Of a DNA stretch of 64,000 nt, positions 48,401 to 58,310 are shown one piece after another. Position 1 is the first letter of the stretch. Every line of letters begins with the position of its first letter. Under the pieces are notes generated by a model, which made no database searches, had not been told where the DNA came from, and saw only the letters and a program-made list of their open reading frames with translations. Origin of the DNA: a virus. The DNA lies in IMG/VR virus record IMGVR_UViG_3300027996_000026, positions 1 to 64,000 of that record. The stretch is one strand, 5' to 3'. Both the position numbers and the translations under genes were made by a program.

Positions 48401-51400
48401 AATCTATATCTTTAGCATTATTTAATCTATTTAAATCTAAATCTACTTTTTTAAATAATTCAAAATTCTTTACAACTCTCGTTGCAAATACTTCAAATAT
48501 ATATTTAGCTAATGGATCTTGATCAGCTTCCTTAGTAAACTTAGTCATGATAAATTTCTCTATGTCTAATCATTTTTTATTTATCTCATCTCATTCAATT
48601 ATTTTATTTTCTTTTAATAATTGTTTTATAAAAAGTTTCTTAGCATCATATGTGATTGTTTCAAACTTTCAAATATTATTAAGTGGTCTAGCTAGATCTA
48701 TTCAGTCCTGGATAGTTACTTGTGAAAATATATCTTTTATTATTTTAGAACTCTTTGCATGATATTCTTTGAATGTACCAGATACATCAAATCATAAATC
48801 AGTCATTTCCTTTCAAACTCAAATATAGAATAAATTCTTTACTTCTCATTTATTTGGTCATTTAGTGACTAACATTTCACCATATGTTATTACTATCTTT
48901 GCTTGAGTATTTGCCATATCATCAGCATATTGTTGTCTACCAAATCTTTTTCATTTAACTAATTTATTATCTTTACTTGTTCAAGCATCTACATATCAAA
49001 TGTCTTTTCCGAAAATTCATTCATGATATATTTTTTTACCTTCTGGAGTTGTCTCTGTATAATTTCATAATATCTTCTTAAGTTTATCTATTTCTTCATA
49101 AGTATATTGATTACTACCAGATGAATATGGATGTGTTTCGCTACCTTCATTTAAACCTTTATTAAATAGTTTTAATAATTCTGGACTCTCACTACTTAAT
49201 TTATTAAATAGATTTCATTTCTTTGCTGATACACTATATGTTCAAGCCTTATCTAATCATAAAGTTACTTTATTTTTATCTGTTACTTCTAATATTCAAG
49301 TATCATTTAATTTTTGTAAATCAACTCATCATTCAAATTCTAATAATTTATTTAAATTATCTACTGGTATTTGAATAACTTCATTTGTTATTGGATTCAT
49401 TAATGTTAATACTGCAGAAATTTTATCAGCTAAGTTTGCTGTAGAATTTCTTAAAGTATATAGATCTGAAAATAATTTTATCATATCTAATTGTACTCAA
49501 TCTAAATCTCATGATGCTTTTTTTGCTTTTATAACATTAATAGCTCATGTAAATTTAGCTACCTCTGCAGCTTTAGTAGTAGGATTTAATTTAATTATAG
49601 CTTCTTGAAATGTTTTATTTCATTGTACTGCTGATATAATATCAGACATTTGTTTATCTAGAATTGCATTTCAAATTTTAGCATCAGTTAGATCTTCTGA
49701 CTTAGATAATTTAATTCATCTATCTACCTCATTTTCAAATCAAGATTTTAATGTAGTTAAATTATCTACCTTTAATATACCACCTCATGTAGTAATCATT
49801 TTATTTGCTTTATTTAAATCTCATGATTTAAGTTTCTCATATGCATCACTAAAATTCTTATATAATTTTTCTAATGCTGCTTTATCTTTTGCTTTTGATA
49901 CATCAAATAATTCACTTAATCTTTGATCAGTAATACTATATACAAAGTCTCTTTGAGTAGCCATTAATTTATATGCTTCTGATTGTGTAAGTTTAGGATT
50001 TTGTTCCATATAAAACTTAACTGCATCTTTAGCTGAGACTTCTCATAACATATATGATAAAGAGTTTTGTACTAGTGAGTTTCAACTTATAGCTGAATCT
50101 ATAGCTGAAGTTCATATAGATGGTGTAGATGATCATAATGTCTTATATGCGAATGGTTCTATAAACATATCAGAGAAAAAATCAGTCATAGCGTTTGCAT
50201 CTGTGTCTGTTATTCTCATCTGTTTATTTATATTTGGATTAATTGTTCATCATTCTAATCAACCTCTTAATCAATATAATCAAACTCTAGATGTAGTTAA
50301 TCATGTATCTACTGAATAATTAAATAATTTATTTATTGAATTTAAGTTTTGTCAAGATCTTGCTTTCCTTAAATTAGTAGATATGTTTTTTAATGTTGTT
50401 GTTACTCATCATATTGCCTTTGCTGGAACATTAATCTTGTTTCATACATTAGCTATATTTAATACTTCAGTTATATCATCAGTATTATAAACTATATGTT
50501 TAAATAGTTTTATAGGTAATGCATCTGCTGCTGTAGTTAATTCATATTCATCATAGAATATTTTATCTGTATCATTTTGTTTTATAGTTGCACTAGCTAT
50601 TGCAGATACTGCAGAACCGAAAGGTAAATCTAATGATTGCATTCATAATTGTAATACATTTCATATTGCTAATATTGTTCATACAGCTCATCATTGATCT
50701 GCTCTTCTTTTTAATTCTTCAGTATTATAGTACATAGCCATGACCGTATCTGTACCATCTCTTATTACTAATGCCTTTCTATTTTCTTCAGATAGATCTG
50801 ATATAGCATCACGATATGCCTGGCTTATTATTTTATCTTTAGTGTAATCTAACTTATTATCTATTGTACTTATATCATCTAATTTAGTTATTTCAGTTTC
50901 GTATTTTTTTAATACATCTCTAAATAATGTTTCTCTTGCTTCCATCTGTGGTAATAACATACCTTTTATCTTTGCTCTTTTTTCTGGATCTTTTACTGCT
51001 GCTAAATTCTCATAGTAGTTTGTTTGATCTCTAGTTATCTTTTCTTTTATAGTTGATATCATATCACTAAAAACACTATCAGAAGCTAGCTTAGAGTTCC
51101 ATTGTACTCATTGCATTATCTCTTCCATCTTAGTGTCTACTATTTCTGTTCATATATATTGCTGAGTTCTTACTGCAGCATTATCTGATATATTATAATT
51201 GAATGTATCTAGAGGACTTTTTCATTCTCTTGGTTGTACATATTCATCAGCTATTATTTTCTTTTGAACATTTCTATATTCTACTATAGATTTATTTAAT
51301 GATTCAATGTCTTCATTATAATCTTCATCAAGCTTTGCTTGCTCGTCTTGCAATAATTCTTGCTTCCTATTATAAATATAATTCTGATCATTTAATAATT

Positions 51401-52049
51401 TTTTATCTTTGATTTCTTGTTTTACAATTTTATCTAGTCTACTATTTAATTCTAGATTATATTTATCACTAAATACATTTACTTGTTTTTGTATATGATC
51501 TGGTAAAGGTGCTTTATCTATTTCATTAAACTTCATTTGTACTTCTGACCTATCTCATTTTTTAAATTCAATATCATCAGTATCAAATAATCAAAATGGT
51601 TTAAATCATAATATATCTAATTCATCTAATCATGTAGATGCTATAAAGTTTGCCTTACCTAGATTGTCTTGAAATCATTTAATAACATTACTATGTTTAT
51701 TCTCATCATTATCTAATGTAGCTCATACCTTTGGATCAAAGAAATCTCATATAGCTCAGAAATATCATCATGTATTCTCATTAGCTCTTGTAGCTACTTC
51801 TTTTTTATCGTCATCATTTCATGTGAATAATGTTCATATATCTTTTGCTGTATCTACTACAGCACTAAATGGTGATATTTCATAATTCTTCTTTAATGAT
51901 TGTCAAAATGATTTGACTTGTCATATAAAAAATCAATCTTTTTCTTTTGGTATTTCTTTTACATTAGTATTTCATACTAGATTTTCTGTTCCATTAGGAA
52001 TAGTAGGTTTAGTTCATGGAACTAACTTTGTTGTGTCTTCTATTGACAT
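39474..52049 (-). CDS. Giant virion RNA polymerase-like protein (4,191 aa)
   Basis: I checked the frame codon by codon: no TAA or TAG from 52049 to 39474. Residues 2365-2375 read QGDNDGDHFVM, containing D2367-x-D-G-D2371, the metal-binding motif of two-barrel RNA polymerases (bacterial beta' NADFDGD). Upstream, R2322-N-P and ILHPETTYMKI mirror the beta' 'R-x-P...LHP' strand, and LFDGTSYMSD at 2001 fits the first barrel. Giant single-chain virion polymerases are known in crAss-like phages; they are injected to transcribe early genes. Over 1,800 residues follow, ending in a Lys-rich basic tail. Other domains were not recognised. Confidence 0.75.
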
Positions 52050-52067
52050 AGTAGGTTATGTTAAAAA

Positions 52068-52481
52068 TTATTTAAATCTTTGGTGCGTGTGAGTTAAAAG
52101 CTCTTTCATACTTTCTATAATAGTATAATTGATGCATTCTATTTCCAGGTACTCAATGATTTTTGGATCAGCTTCATATATAAGAACTTCTATTTTTTCT
52201 TCGAATAAATACTTCTTAGTTTTTTCTAAAAGTTTTGTATGTAGCTTCTTATAGTATAAAGAATCCCCTTCAGTTTTCAACTTTAGTAAAAACGAAAAAA
52301 TAGTATTGATAAATAGTCAATTACCATAATACAATTGTTGTACTAAGGTTTGATATTTATCTAATACTATTATTCAATGTTCAAACATGTTATCTATGTT
52401 AATCCTATATAGGTCTATAAAATCATTATCTAATCTGAATTGATAATCTATTTCGATTCTTGTTTCTATAAGTATTTTCAT
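52068..52481 (-). CDS. Hypothetical protein (137 aa)
   Basis: It begins MKILIETRIEIDYQFRLDND and is a mixed alpha/beta charged protein. TAAACAATTAAAT precedes ATG. It sits directly upstream of the giant polymerase gene; a chaperone or packaging partner is possible by position only. Confidence 0.65.
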
Positions 52482-52491
52482 ATTTAATTGT

Positions 52492-53298
52492 TTATATATT
52501 ATTTCATTCTTTCTCTAATAACTCTGTTAAGTATATAAATGCTTTATTTAATACTGGATATATTTTATAATCCTGTCTAAATAATGCTGCTGTTAGTAAA
52601 TATATGTATATAAATCTTCTTTTATTTCATTGTATTTTTCAAATATTATTATAAATCATTAAGCATCATTCTGTTAATGCATCTTTTTCTAATTGATTAT
52701 CTATAATATTTTTAATATCATTATCTTTAATAGTCATTGCATCAGCTCTTGATGCTATTGATATATCAGTTTTATCTAATCATGTGAATAAAAAGCTCAT
52801 ACTCTTCCAGTCTATATCTGATAATCATGTTAGATCATTATTCTTTTTCTTTTCTGTAATCACTTCTTTCTCATCGGCTGTTAATGCCTGGTCAAAGAAA
52901 TCATCATATTCTCTTATCTCTCATTCTTTTACTGGTCCTTCTATTATATCTTTTAATATTTGATAGTTTGCTTTATCTGGTACATCCATATTCAAATCGT
53001 TTATTAGATTCTCTAGGATCTGTACAAATATTCATACAACTATATGTTTCTTTCAATAAAATGATATTGCCGTAGCAAAAGCTTGATTAAATTTTCTTTC
53101 ATTAAATGGAATCTTTTTAGTCATATTAGAATATGATCCTTGATAATCCATACCATTAATAAATTTCATTAGTCTAATAACAACCTCTATTTTAGAATCT
53201 CTATCTGAGATATCCATTCTTTGTATATTATATATAGATGGTAAGTTCCTATATTGTTCTATATCCTTAACTATTAATCTTAGTTTTGCATGTAACAT
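52492..53298 (-). CDS. Hypothetical protein (268 aa)
   Basis: It begins MLHAKLRLIVKDIEQYRNLP and is helical throughout, with an acidic central part (EYDDFFDQALTADEKEVITE). It is the first gene of the leftward late operon after the divergent gap. Family unknown. Confidence 0.7.
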
Positions 53299-53328
53299 AT
53301 ATGTATTTTATTAAATAATAATACATCT

Positions 53329-53356
53329 AATATATATCAAAAATAATATAATGCAA
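53329..53356 (-). promoter_or_regulatory. Weak promoter candidate for the leftward late operon
   Basis: TTGCAT (53351-53356), 16 bp, TATATT (53329-53334) on the minus strand in the 145-bp gap between divergent genes. Only a moderate match. The same gap has two TATAAT boxes on the plus strand (53406 and 53417) that could serve the HU genes. Confidence 0.35.
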
Positions 53357-53443
53357 CTTAAATTTGCTTTATTAGACTTCTTATGTAGTATTTATGCACT
53401 TCTAATATAATTATTTTATAATATAACATAAGTTACAAATAAC

Positions 53444-53719
53444 ATGAAAAATAAAGAATTGATAAAGTCAATTGCACATGATACATCTTTTTCTGAATCT
53501 ACTATTAATATAGTAATAAGAAGCTTAACTTCTAATATAACTAAGACTATAGCTTGATGAGATAAGGTTAGGTTAATTGATTTTTGAACATTTGATAGTG
53601 TACGTATTAAGTCAAGAAATTGAGTTAATCCATCTACTTGAGAAAAGATCGTAATACCAGAATTGAACAGAGTTAAGTTTAAACCATCTACTATTATTAA
53701 AAAATTATTAAATAAATAA
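53444..53719 (+). CDS. HU/IHF-family DNA-binding protein (91 aa)
   Basis: Full HU pattern: helical N-terminus, DKVRLIDFGTFDSVRIKSRN, then NPSTGEKIVIP and VKFKPSTIIKKLL. UGA stands exactly at the invariant Gly of GTF and TGE, proving the code. It is one of only two convincing plus-strand genes. HU/IHF pairs are frequent in crAss-like phages, where they may organise or package DNA. Confidence 0.95.
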
Positions 53720-53720
53720 T

Positions 53721-54041
53721 ATGGCAATAAAAAATGTAAGAACTGTAGCATATAAAACTCTTTCTGATAGATTAGCAAAACAACATTGATTAACTAAAGC
53801 ATTAGCTAGAACATTACTTGATTCATTTTTTCATGAAGTTGAATATGAATTACTGCAATGAAAAAATGTTGCTATTAAAAATATGTTTTCTTTGAAAACA
53901 AGAAAGATTAAATGAAAGGTTATGTTTAATACTAAGTTTAAAAAACATTTACCTATAGATGCTCATCGCTGATTTAGGTGTGTATTCTCTCCCAGTATAA
54001 TGGAAAGAATGAAAGTATATGATAGACAAAAAAAAGACTAG
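53721..54041 (+). CDS. Divergent HU/IHF-like protein (106 aa)
   Basis: It follows the first HU gene by one base. The helix-turn-helix dimer part (LAKQHGLTKALARTLLDSFF) and LLQGKNVAIKNMFSLKTRK are HU-like, but the arm is replaced by FKKHLPIDAHRGFRCVFSPS and the C-terminus is longer. It probably forms a heterodimer with its partner. It ends in TAG within the terminator. Confidence 0.8.
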
Positions 54042-54060
54042 ATTAATTTCTAGTCTTTTT
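54033..54060. terminator. Bidirectional terminator between convergent genes
   Basis: A 9-bp inverted repeat AAAGACTAG/CTAGTCTTT is flanked by an A-run on the left and a T-run on the right, so it can stop both the HU transcript and the leftward transcript of the next gene. Confidence 0.85.
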
Positions 54061-54605
54061 TATATTTTTAATAATCTTTCTAAAACATCATCTGATGTAT
54101 GTCAATCCCATTCTATAGTAGCTTGTGTTTCTGTTTTAGCAAACCAACATTTATCCCAATATTCTTTATCTAAATGATAACTAATTTGCTCTCATGTATC
54201 TTCATTAATCATCATAAGTAAAAACATCTTCCAGTCTTTCCAAACATTTAATCAATCTTGATGGACTCTACTTCTGATTATAGTATATCAATCAAATCAA
54301 TATTCTTCTCTATCTCATTCTTGAGACATTCTACATAAAGCCACAAATAAATGCGACCTATGTTTATATAATTCTCAGAACGTATGATATCAATCTGAGA
54401 TATCATTCATTTCTATTCTTCACTTTTTAGCATTTTCTAATAAATCTTTATTTAATTGTTCTGTTATTGAATCACTTTGTTTTTCTTCTAATTGTTTTTC
54501 TGGCTTTATCTTCATTGCATTATCAAAACAATTTTGACATAATTGTCAATCATAAACTTCAATAACTGTTTCTTTTGATTTACACCATACGCATTTATCT
54601 TTCAT
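54060..54605 (-). CDS. Conserved phage protein of the SDGYHTFxELYxHR family (181 aa)
   Basis: The motif ISDGYHTFGELYKHRSHLFV, then SRVHQDGLNVWKDWKMFL and QISYHLDKEYWDKCW, matches a widespread uncharacterised phage/plasmid family. An extra N-terminal zinc ribbon (CVWCKSKE...LCQNC) is present. Function unknown. Confidence 0.8.
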
Positions 54606-54606
54606 A

Positions 54607-54996
54607 TTATATATTATTAATATTAAAATCTTCTCTTCTATAAGTATTAAGTCATATATCTCATTTATCATTTCTAGATATTATTTGTACATAATCATAT
54701 TTTCAATTAGAAAATATTTTACTATTACCTGGTTTCTTAAATGATAAATCAAAATTAAATAATAATGGTAATACTGTTTTATTAATATCATCAGTCATAA
54801 AGACAGGCATTCATAATAATGTTGTTTTTCATTTATATGCTCCTTCTTTATTTATTTCTGATGTTACTGAATTAACTCAAATTTTTTCTTTAAACTCTTC
54901 AAAACAATTTGAATGAATAACTACTGCTCAAGAAGTAGCATATTTTTCTTGTATATCTTTAACCTTATCAAAAAACTCTTGTGTATATTTATCCAT
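54607..54996 (-). CDS. Hypothetical protein (129 aa)
   Basis: MDKYTQEFFDKVKDIQEKYA... with a beta-rich C-terminal half. It is co-oriented with recA and lies 16 nt from it. No family recognised. Confidence 0.65.
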
Positions 54997-55012
54997 ATTA
55001 TATTTTTAATAA

Positions 55013-55999
55013 TTAATTCTGTGTACTATTCTTTATGATCTCTCATAACTCTATACTTAATTCATCAAAAAAATTTTTATTTTTTCCGATATATTCATAA
55101 AGCTCCTCTTTATTCTTAGCAACTTGCTCTCATTTAATTTGATATCTACCTGTGATCATTCAATACTTAATACCATATTTAATGAAATCCTCAACCTTAT
55201 CTATACCTACTCAATACATTATATTAAACTCAGCCCTCTTAAATGGTGCTGAAACTTTATTCTTTATAACATGGATGTTCGTAGGTGTACCAATATTCTC
55301 TGTCTTTGTATCTCATTTTAATTGCCCCTTCTCTGTACTAGTTCTACCAACTCTAATTCTCTGACTCGCAGCAAATTTAGTTCATAATCATCCAGTCGTA
55401 ACTTCATTACTCCCAAACATCGCTACAGTCTGCCTAATCTGATTTATCAAGATCAATGTACAATTATTCTTATTCAAGACTCATGTCCACATCCTTAACG
55501 CCTGATTCATCAGCTTCGCTTGAGTCATCACACTAGGATCGCCACTAGAGCCTTCTAACTCTTTTTTAGGTATCATCATAGCCACGCTGTCTAAAACAAT
55601 CAATCTGACGCATCATGATTCTGCTAACATCTTAACAATGTCTACTGCCTGCTCTCAATACTCTGGTTGCTGGAATACTAACTTCTCTAAATCTATACCT
55701 ATATCCTCAGCATATCCAGGATCAAATGCATGCTCCATATCTACAAATGCTGCTACATCTCATTTCTTCTGGACCTCATGTATCGCATGCAACGCTATAG
55801 TAGTTTTACCAGAACTCTCCATACCAAATAACTCCACTATCCTTCCATCTGCATATCATCCCCCCAATGCTTCATCTATCGCAAAACATCACGAACTCGT
55901 AACAGGTATATCCCTCTTACTAGCATCTAAATAATTCGTAGTACCTGCACCAAACTTTGTATTAATCGCTGCTATCGCTGCTTCCAATGTCTTGCTCAT
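55013..55999 (-). CDS. recA: RecA recombinase (328 aa)
   Basis: Walker [10 protein letters not shown] (59-67), Walker B-like [10 protein letters not shown], the MAW-like Gln-rich loop [15 protein letters not shown], and [17 protein letters not shown] then TTGGLGTKFAAS are all present in RecA order. Length is close to cellular RecA. Codon use is more GC-rich than its neighbours (GCG, GGG, CTG), and Gly uses both UGA and GGN, hinting at recent acquisition, perhaps from the host. Confidence 0.95.
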
Positions 56000-56038
56000 A
56001 TAATAATAATTATTAATAAATATACTCTAACGACTCTA

Positions 56039-56066
56039 ATACTACGTTTAATTAAATTAAAGTCAA
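56039..56066 (-). promoter_or_regulatory. Promoter for recA
   Basis: TTGACT (56061-56066), 16 bp, TAGTAT (56039-56044) on the minus strand, 40 nt before the recA start. Confidence 0.6.
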
Positions 56067-56456
56067 AAGTTTATTTATTTTTACAGCATCTATAAATTCA
56101 TATTTCTGCCCTAGAGAGTACCCCTTTGTATCAGCATCAACAAGCCAAAAAATTTTTTTCTGATATAAAAATCAAGACAATATCTAGATGATCTGGTTCA
56201 ATTATATTTGTGCTTTATGCTTATTGTAACTACTTATTGCCTATAACAAGCCATAACCTTATTTCCACCATATCAGTAATCCAATTTTAAAGCCCCCATG
56301 AGTACCGTTCTTTTCAGCATCAATAAGCCATTTATTTTTTTTATGTCTATACTTTACCTGGTGATTAGTAGATAAAATGGAAAGGGGTACTCCTATACTA
56401 TACTACTACTTGGGACATATATACCCCCCCTTCGACAGCAGCAGCATCAGCTTTTT

Positions 56457-56819
56457 ATTTGTTTGTTTTTTAGTTTTGTTTTTATTTTGTTTTTTTATTT
56501 TATTTTTTTAATGTGTTGTGTGTATTTGTTTGTTTGTATTAGGCGAGGGTTGGCTTTGGGATAGGGTTTGTTGTTGTGTTGTTGTGTGTGTGTTGTTGTT
56601 GTTTGTTGTTGTTGTTGATTGTTTGTTGTATGTATGTATAGTAGTGTTTGTGGTTGTGGTTTTGTGGTTGTTGTTTTGTGGTTGTGGTATTGTAGTGTTG
56701 GCTTGGTAGTGGGAAGGAGAGGTTATAGTTGAGGAGTAGTTTTATATGTTATGGTGTTTTTGTTTGTGTGGTTTTTTGTTTTTTGTTTTTTGTTTTTTTT
56801 GTTTTTTTATTTATTAGTA
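56457..56819 (+). other. GT-skewed low-complexity stretch
   Basis: The plus strand is almost entirely T and G, with TTGTTGTTG-like runs and very few C or A, for about 360 nt. ORFs in it are composition artefacts. It could favour R-loops or single-stranded DNA and lies beside a purely A/T stretch. Confidence 0.8.
56539..56562 (+). repeat. 24-nt motif, copy 1
   Basis: Consensus begins TTAGGCGAGGG and ends GGCTTTGGGAT. Copy 1 lies in the GT-rich stretch; the other copies are at 57327 and 58053, all plus strand. Confidence 0.8.
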
Positions 56820-56916
56820 TTATATGTATATATAGTTATTATATATATATATTATAATATTTTTATATATTCTAATATATATAGTATAATTATATATAAT
56901 AGTAATTAGGGCGAAA

Positions 56917-57016
56917 ATAAAGAGCTATTTTCTGAGTGGGAGATTAATAACAAAGGATTGTTATTATGGTATCTCTCATCAGATGACTAGCTCTTTATTG
57001 TTCTTGTTTTTTGATG
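56917..57016 (+). ncRNA. Possible structured small RNA (long hairpin plus U-rich end)
   Basis: Nested pairings: AAAGAGCTA/TAGCTCTTT (56919-56927 with 56988-56996), CTG/CAG, GGGAGAT/ATCTCTC and AATAACA/TGTTATT, giving one long stem of about 78 nt. It is followed by TTGTTCTTGTTTTTT. The immediately preceding DNA is A/T-only, which could include a promoter. Transcription is inferred. Confidence 0.45.
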
Positions 57017-57065
57017 GTTTTAGTTTTGATTAAATCTATACTTATAGTATATGGATTTAATAGGA

Positions 57066-57094
57066 GAAAGCAAACTTTAGTTTGACTTTCTTTT
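57066..57094 (+). terminator. Possible plus-strand terminator hairpin
   Basis: GAAAGCAAAC pairs with GTTTGACTTTC (one bulge) and is followed by TTTT. It may end a plus-strand non-coding transcript. Confidence 0.4.
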
Positions 57095-57326
57095 GCGACT
57101 CGATTCTGGTTAAGCATAGAACTTATTCTAGTTCATTAGTTTTAGTATTGCAATTAGTAGGATTTTTGTCGGATAGATTTCTGGGAGGTTATTACTGGAG
57201 CATAGCTCTTACCTTAATTAATGTGTTTCTTTTTCTGGACTCTTCTAGTTATGTTTCGTAGGTGCTACATTCAGTAGAGGATGGCGTTGTATGACACTAG
57301 GTCTCGTGTGGTTAGCTTTAGCTTTA

Positions 57327-57350
57327 TTAGGCTTAGGGCTGGCTTTGGGA
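57327..57350 (+). repeat. 24-nt motif, copy 2 (diverged)
   Basis: It reads TTAGGCTTAGGG then CTGGCTTTGGGAT. It is directly followed by an 8-bp perfect hairpin CTTGTAGA/TCTACAAG at 57352-57371. Confidence 0.7.
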
Positions 57351-57364
57351 TCTTGTAGAATAAT

Positions 57365-57460
57365 CTACAAGTAATTAATAGCTATTTGTGTATAAGCTAT
57401 AATTGATATGAATCACCATAGTAATAGTGATGCTATATTGTTTATTCTAAATAGTTTCAT
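57365..57460 (-). CDS. Possible 31-aa single-pass membrane peptide
   Basis: MKLFRINNIASLLLWGFISI then a hydrophobic end; one UGA Gly. A single transmembrane helix is predicted by eye. It ends in TAG inside the 57352-57371 hairpin. Too short for certainty. Confidence 0.3.
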
Positions 57461-57576
57461 AATGTAATTTTAATAATAAATATAATTGAACATATATATA
57501 ATGTACAACTCGCTGAGCTGTATCTGATATATACATATGTTCAAAGAAATATTTTATATAATGTATCTTAGTACAC

Positions 57577-57900
57577 TTATTTATTTTCTTGAGCTTCTTT
57601 ATATTTCTCTCAAGTATATATTCCTGTATCAGATAATTCTTCATCTGATAATGTATCTATATCCCACGTATCTGTGGGATTAAGTAATTCTCATTTAGCC
57701 ATTCTGGCTGCTTTCTCTTTAGAGATAAATGGTTCTTCTCAAATAACTTTTATATCAAAGAATTGTTTTACGTAATCATACTTACTCTTAATATATAATA
57801 AGTGTGATACTGATTCTCTATTCATATGATTGTCTATATCTATTCATCTATGTGAATATTCTATAATCTCATATGGTATTCTTATTGGTAGTTTAGACAT
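57577..57900 (-). CDS. Hypothetical protein (107 aa)
   Basis: It begins MSKLPIRIPYEIIEYSHRGI, with an acidic C-terminus (TWDIDTLSDEELSDTGIYTG). It lies alone between non-coding stretches, with an AATATAAAATATTCTT element upstream that recurs upstream of the gene at 58523. Function unknown. Confidence 0.65.
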
Positions 57901-58052
57901 AATAATTTAATTAATAATAAAATAGTTCAGAAGAATATTTTATATTGTGCATTTAAATGCGTTATAAGAGATTTAAATAGTAATGACTAATGTCTTATCC
58001 TATTATTATCTTCCGATTAAAATAGAGTTAGCTATCTATGATAGATAACGAA

Positions 58053-58076
58053 TTAGGCGAGGGCTGGCTTTGGGAT
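58053..58076 (+). repeat. 24-nt motif, copy 3
   Basis: It differs from copy 1 at a single position (C for T in the middle). It lies 5 nt upstream of the large inverted repeat. Confidence 0.8.
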
Positions 58077-58080
58077 ATTG

Positions 58081-58239
58081 TAATCTAATCAAATTAATTT
58101 AATTAGTTTTGAAATAGGATATACAATATAGTGACCTTGTTGTAACTACATTAAGTAATTACATTTCAACTTGTAGTTGGTAACGGGCAGTCACGATTGT
58201 ATATACTATGATAAACTAATTAAATTAATTTGATTAGAT
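58081..58239. repeat. Perfect 29-bp inverted repeat with nested stems
   Basis: Arms 58081-58109 and 58211-58239 are perfectly complementary over 29 bp. Inside, 58118-58135 and 58190-58206 pair again (ATATACAAT...GTGAC with GTCAC...ATTGTATAT), and an inner AACTACA/TGTAGTT stem closes the top. The whole can fold into one long rod on either strand. Confidence 0.85.
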
Positions 58240-58310
58240 TACTTGTTTGTACAGGCAGACTAGTACACCTAACAGGATATCAAGTATCAGTTAGATGCAG
58301 TAAGTAAAAA

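Larger units (their letters stand above)
56000..57351. other. Non-coding origin/regulatory region
   Basis: About 1.35 kb with no believable gene. Left to right: the recA promoter; two similar GCTTRTTGATGCTGA blocks (minus sense, around 56130 and 56318) with GGTACTC motifs nearby; a GT-skewed stretch (56457-56819); an A/T-only stretch (56820-56905); a long hairpin (56919-56996); and further hairpins. Such a mix of skew, easily melted DNA and repeats resembles a replication origin, but no initiator site can be named. Confidence 0.5.

Noticed and set aside
53416-53778. 120-aa minus ORF over the HU genes
   Set aside because: Antisense shadow of an unmistakable HU protein on the plus strand.
56518-56709. 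Val/Cys-rich 63-aa plus-strand ORF
   Set aside because: Produced by the GT-only sequence; contains no normal protein composition.
57090-57110. tRNA-like ACTCGATTC T-loop
   Set aside because: No acceptor stem, D-arm or anticodon arm can be built around it.
57447-57644. 65-aa minus-strand ORF
   Set aside because: Its first part overlaps the better supported gene at 57577-57900 in another frame; no upstream signal.
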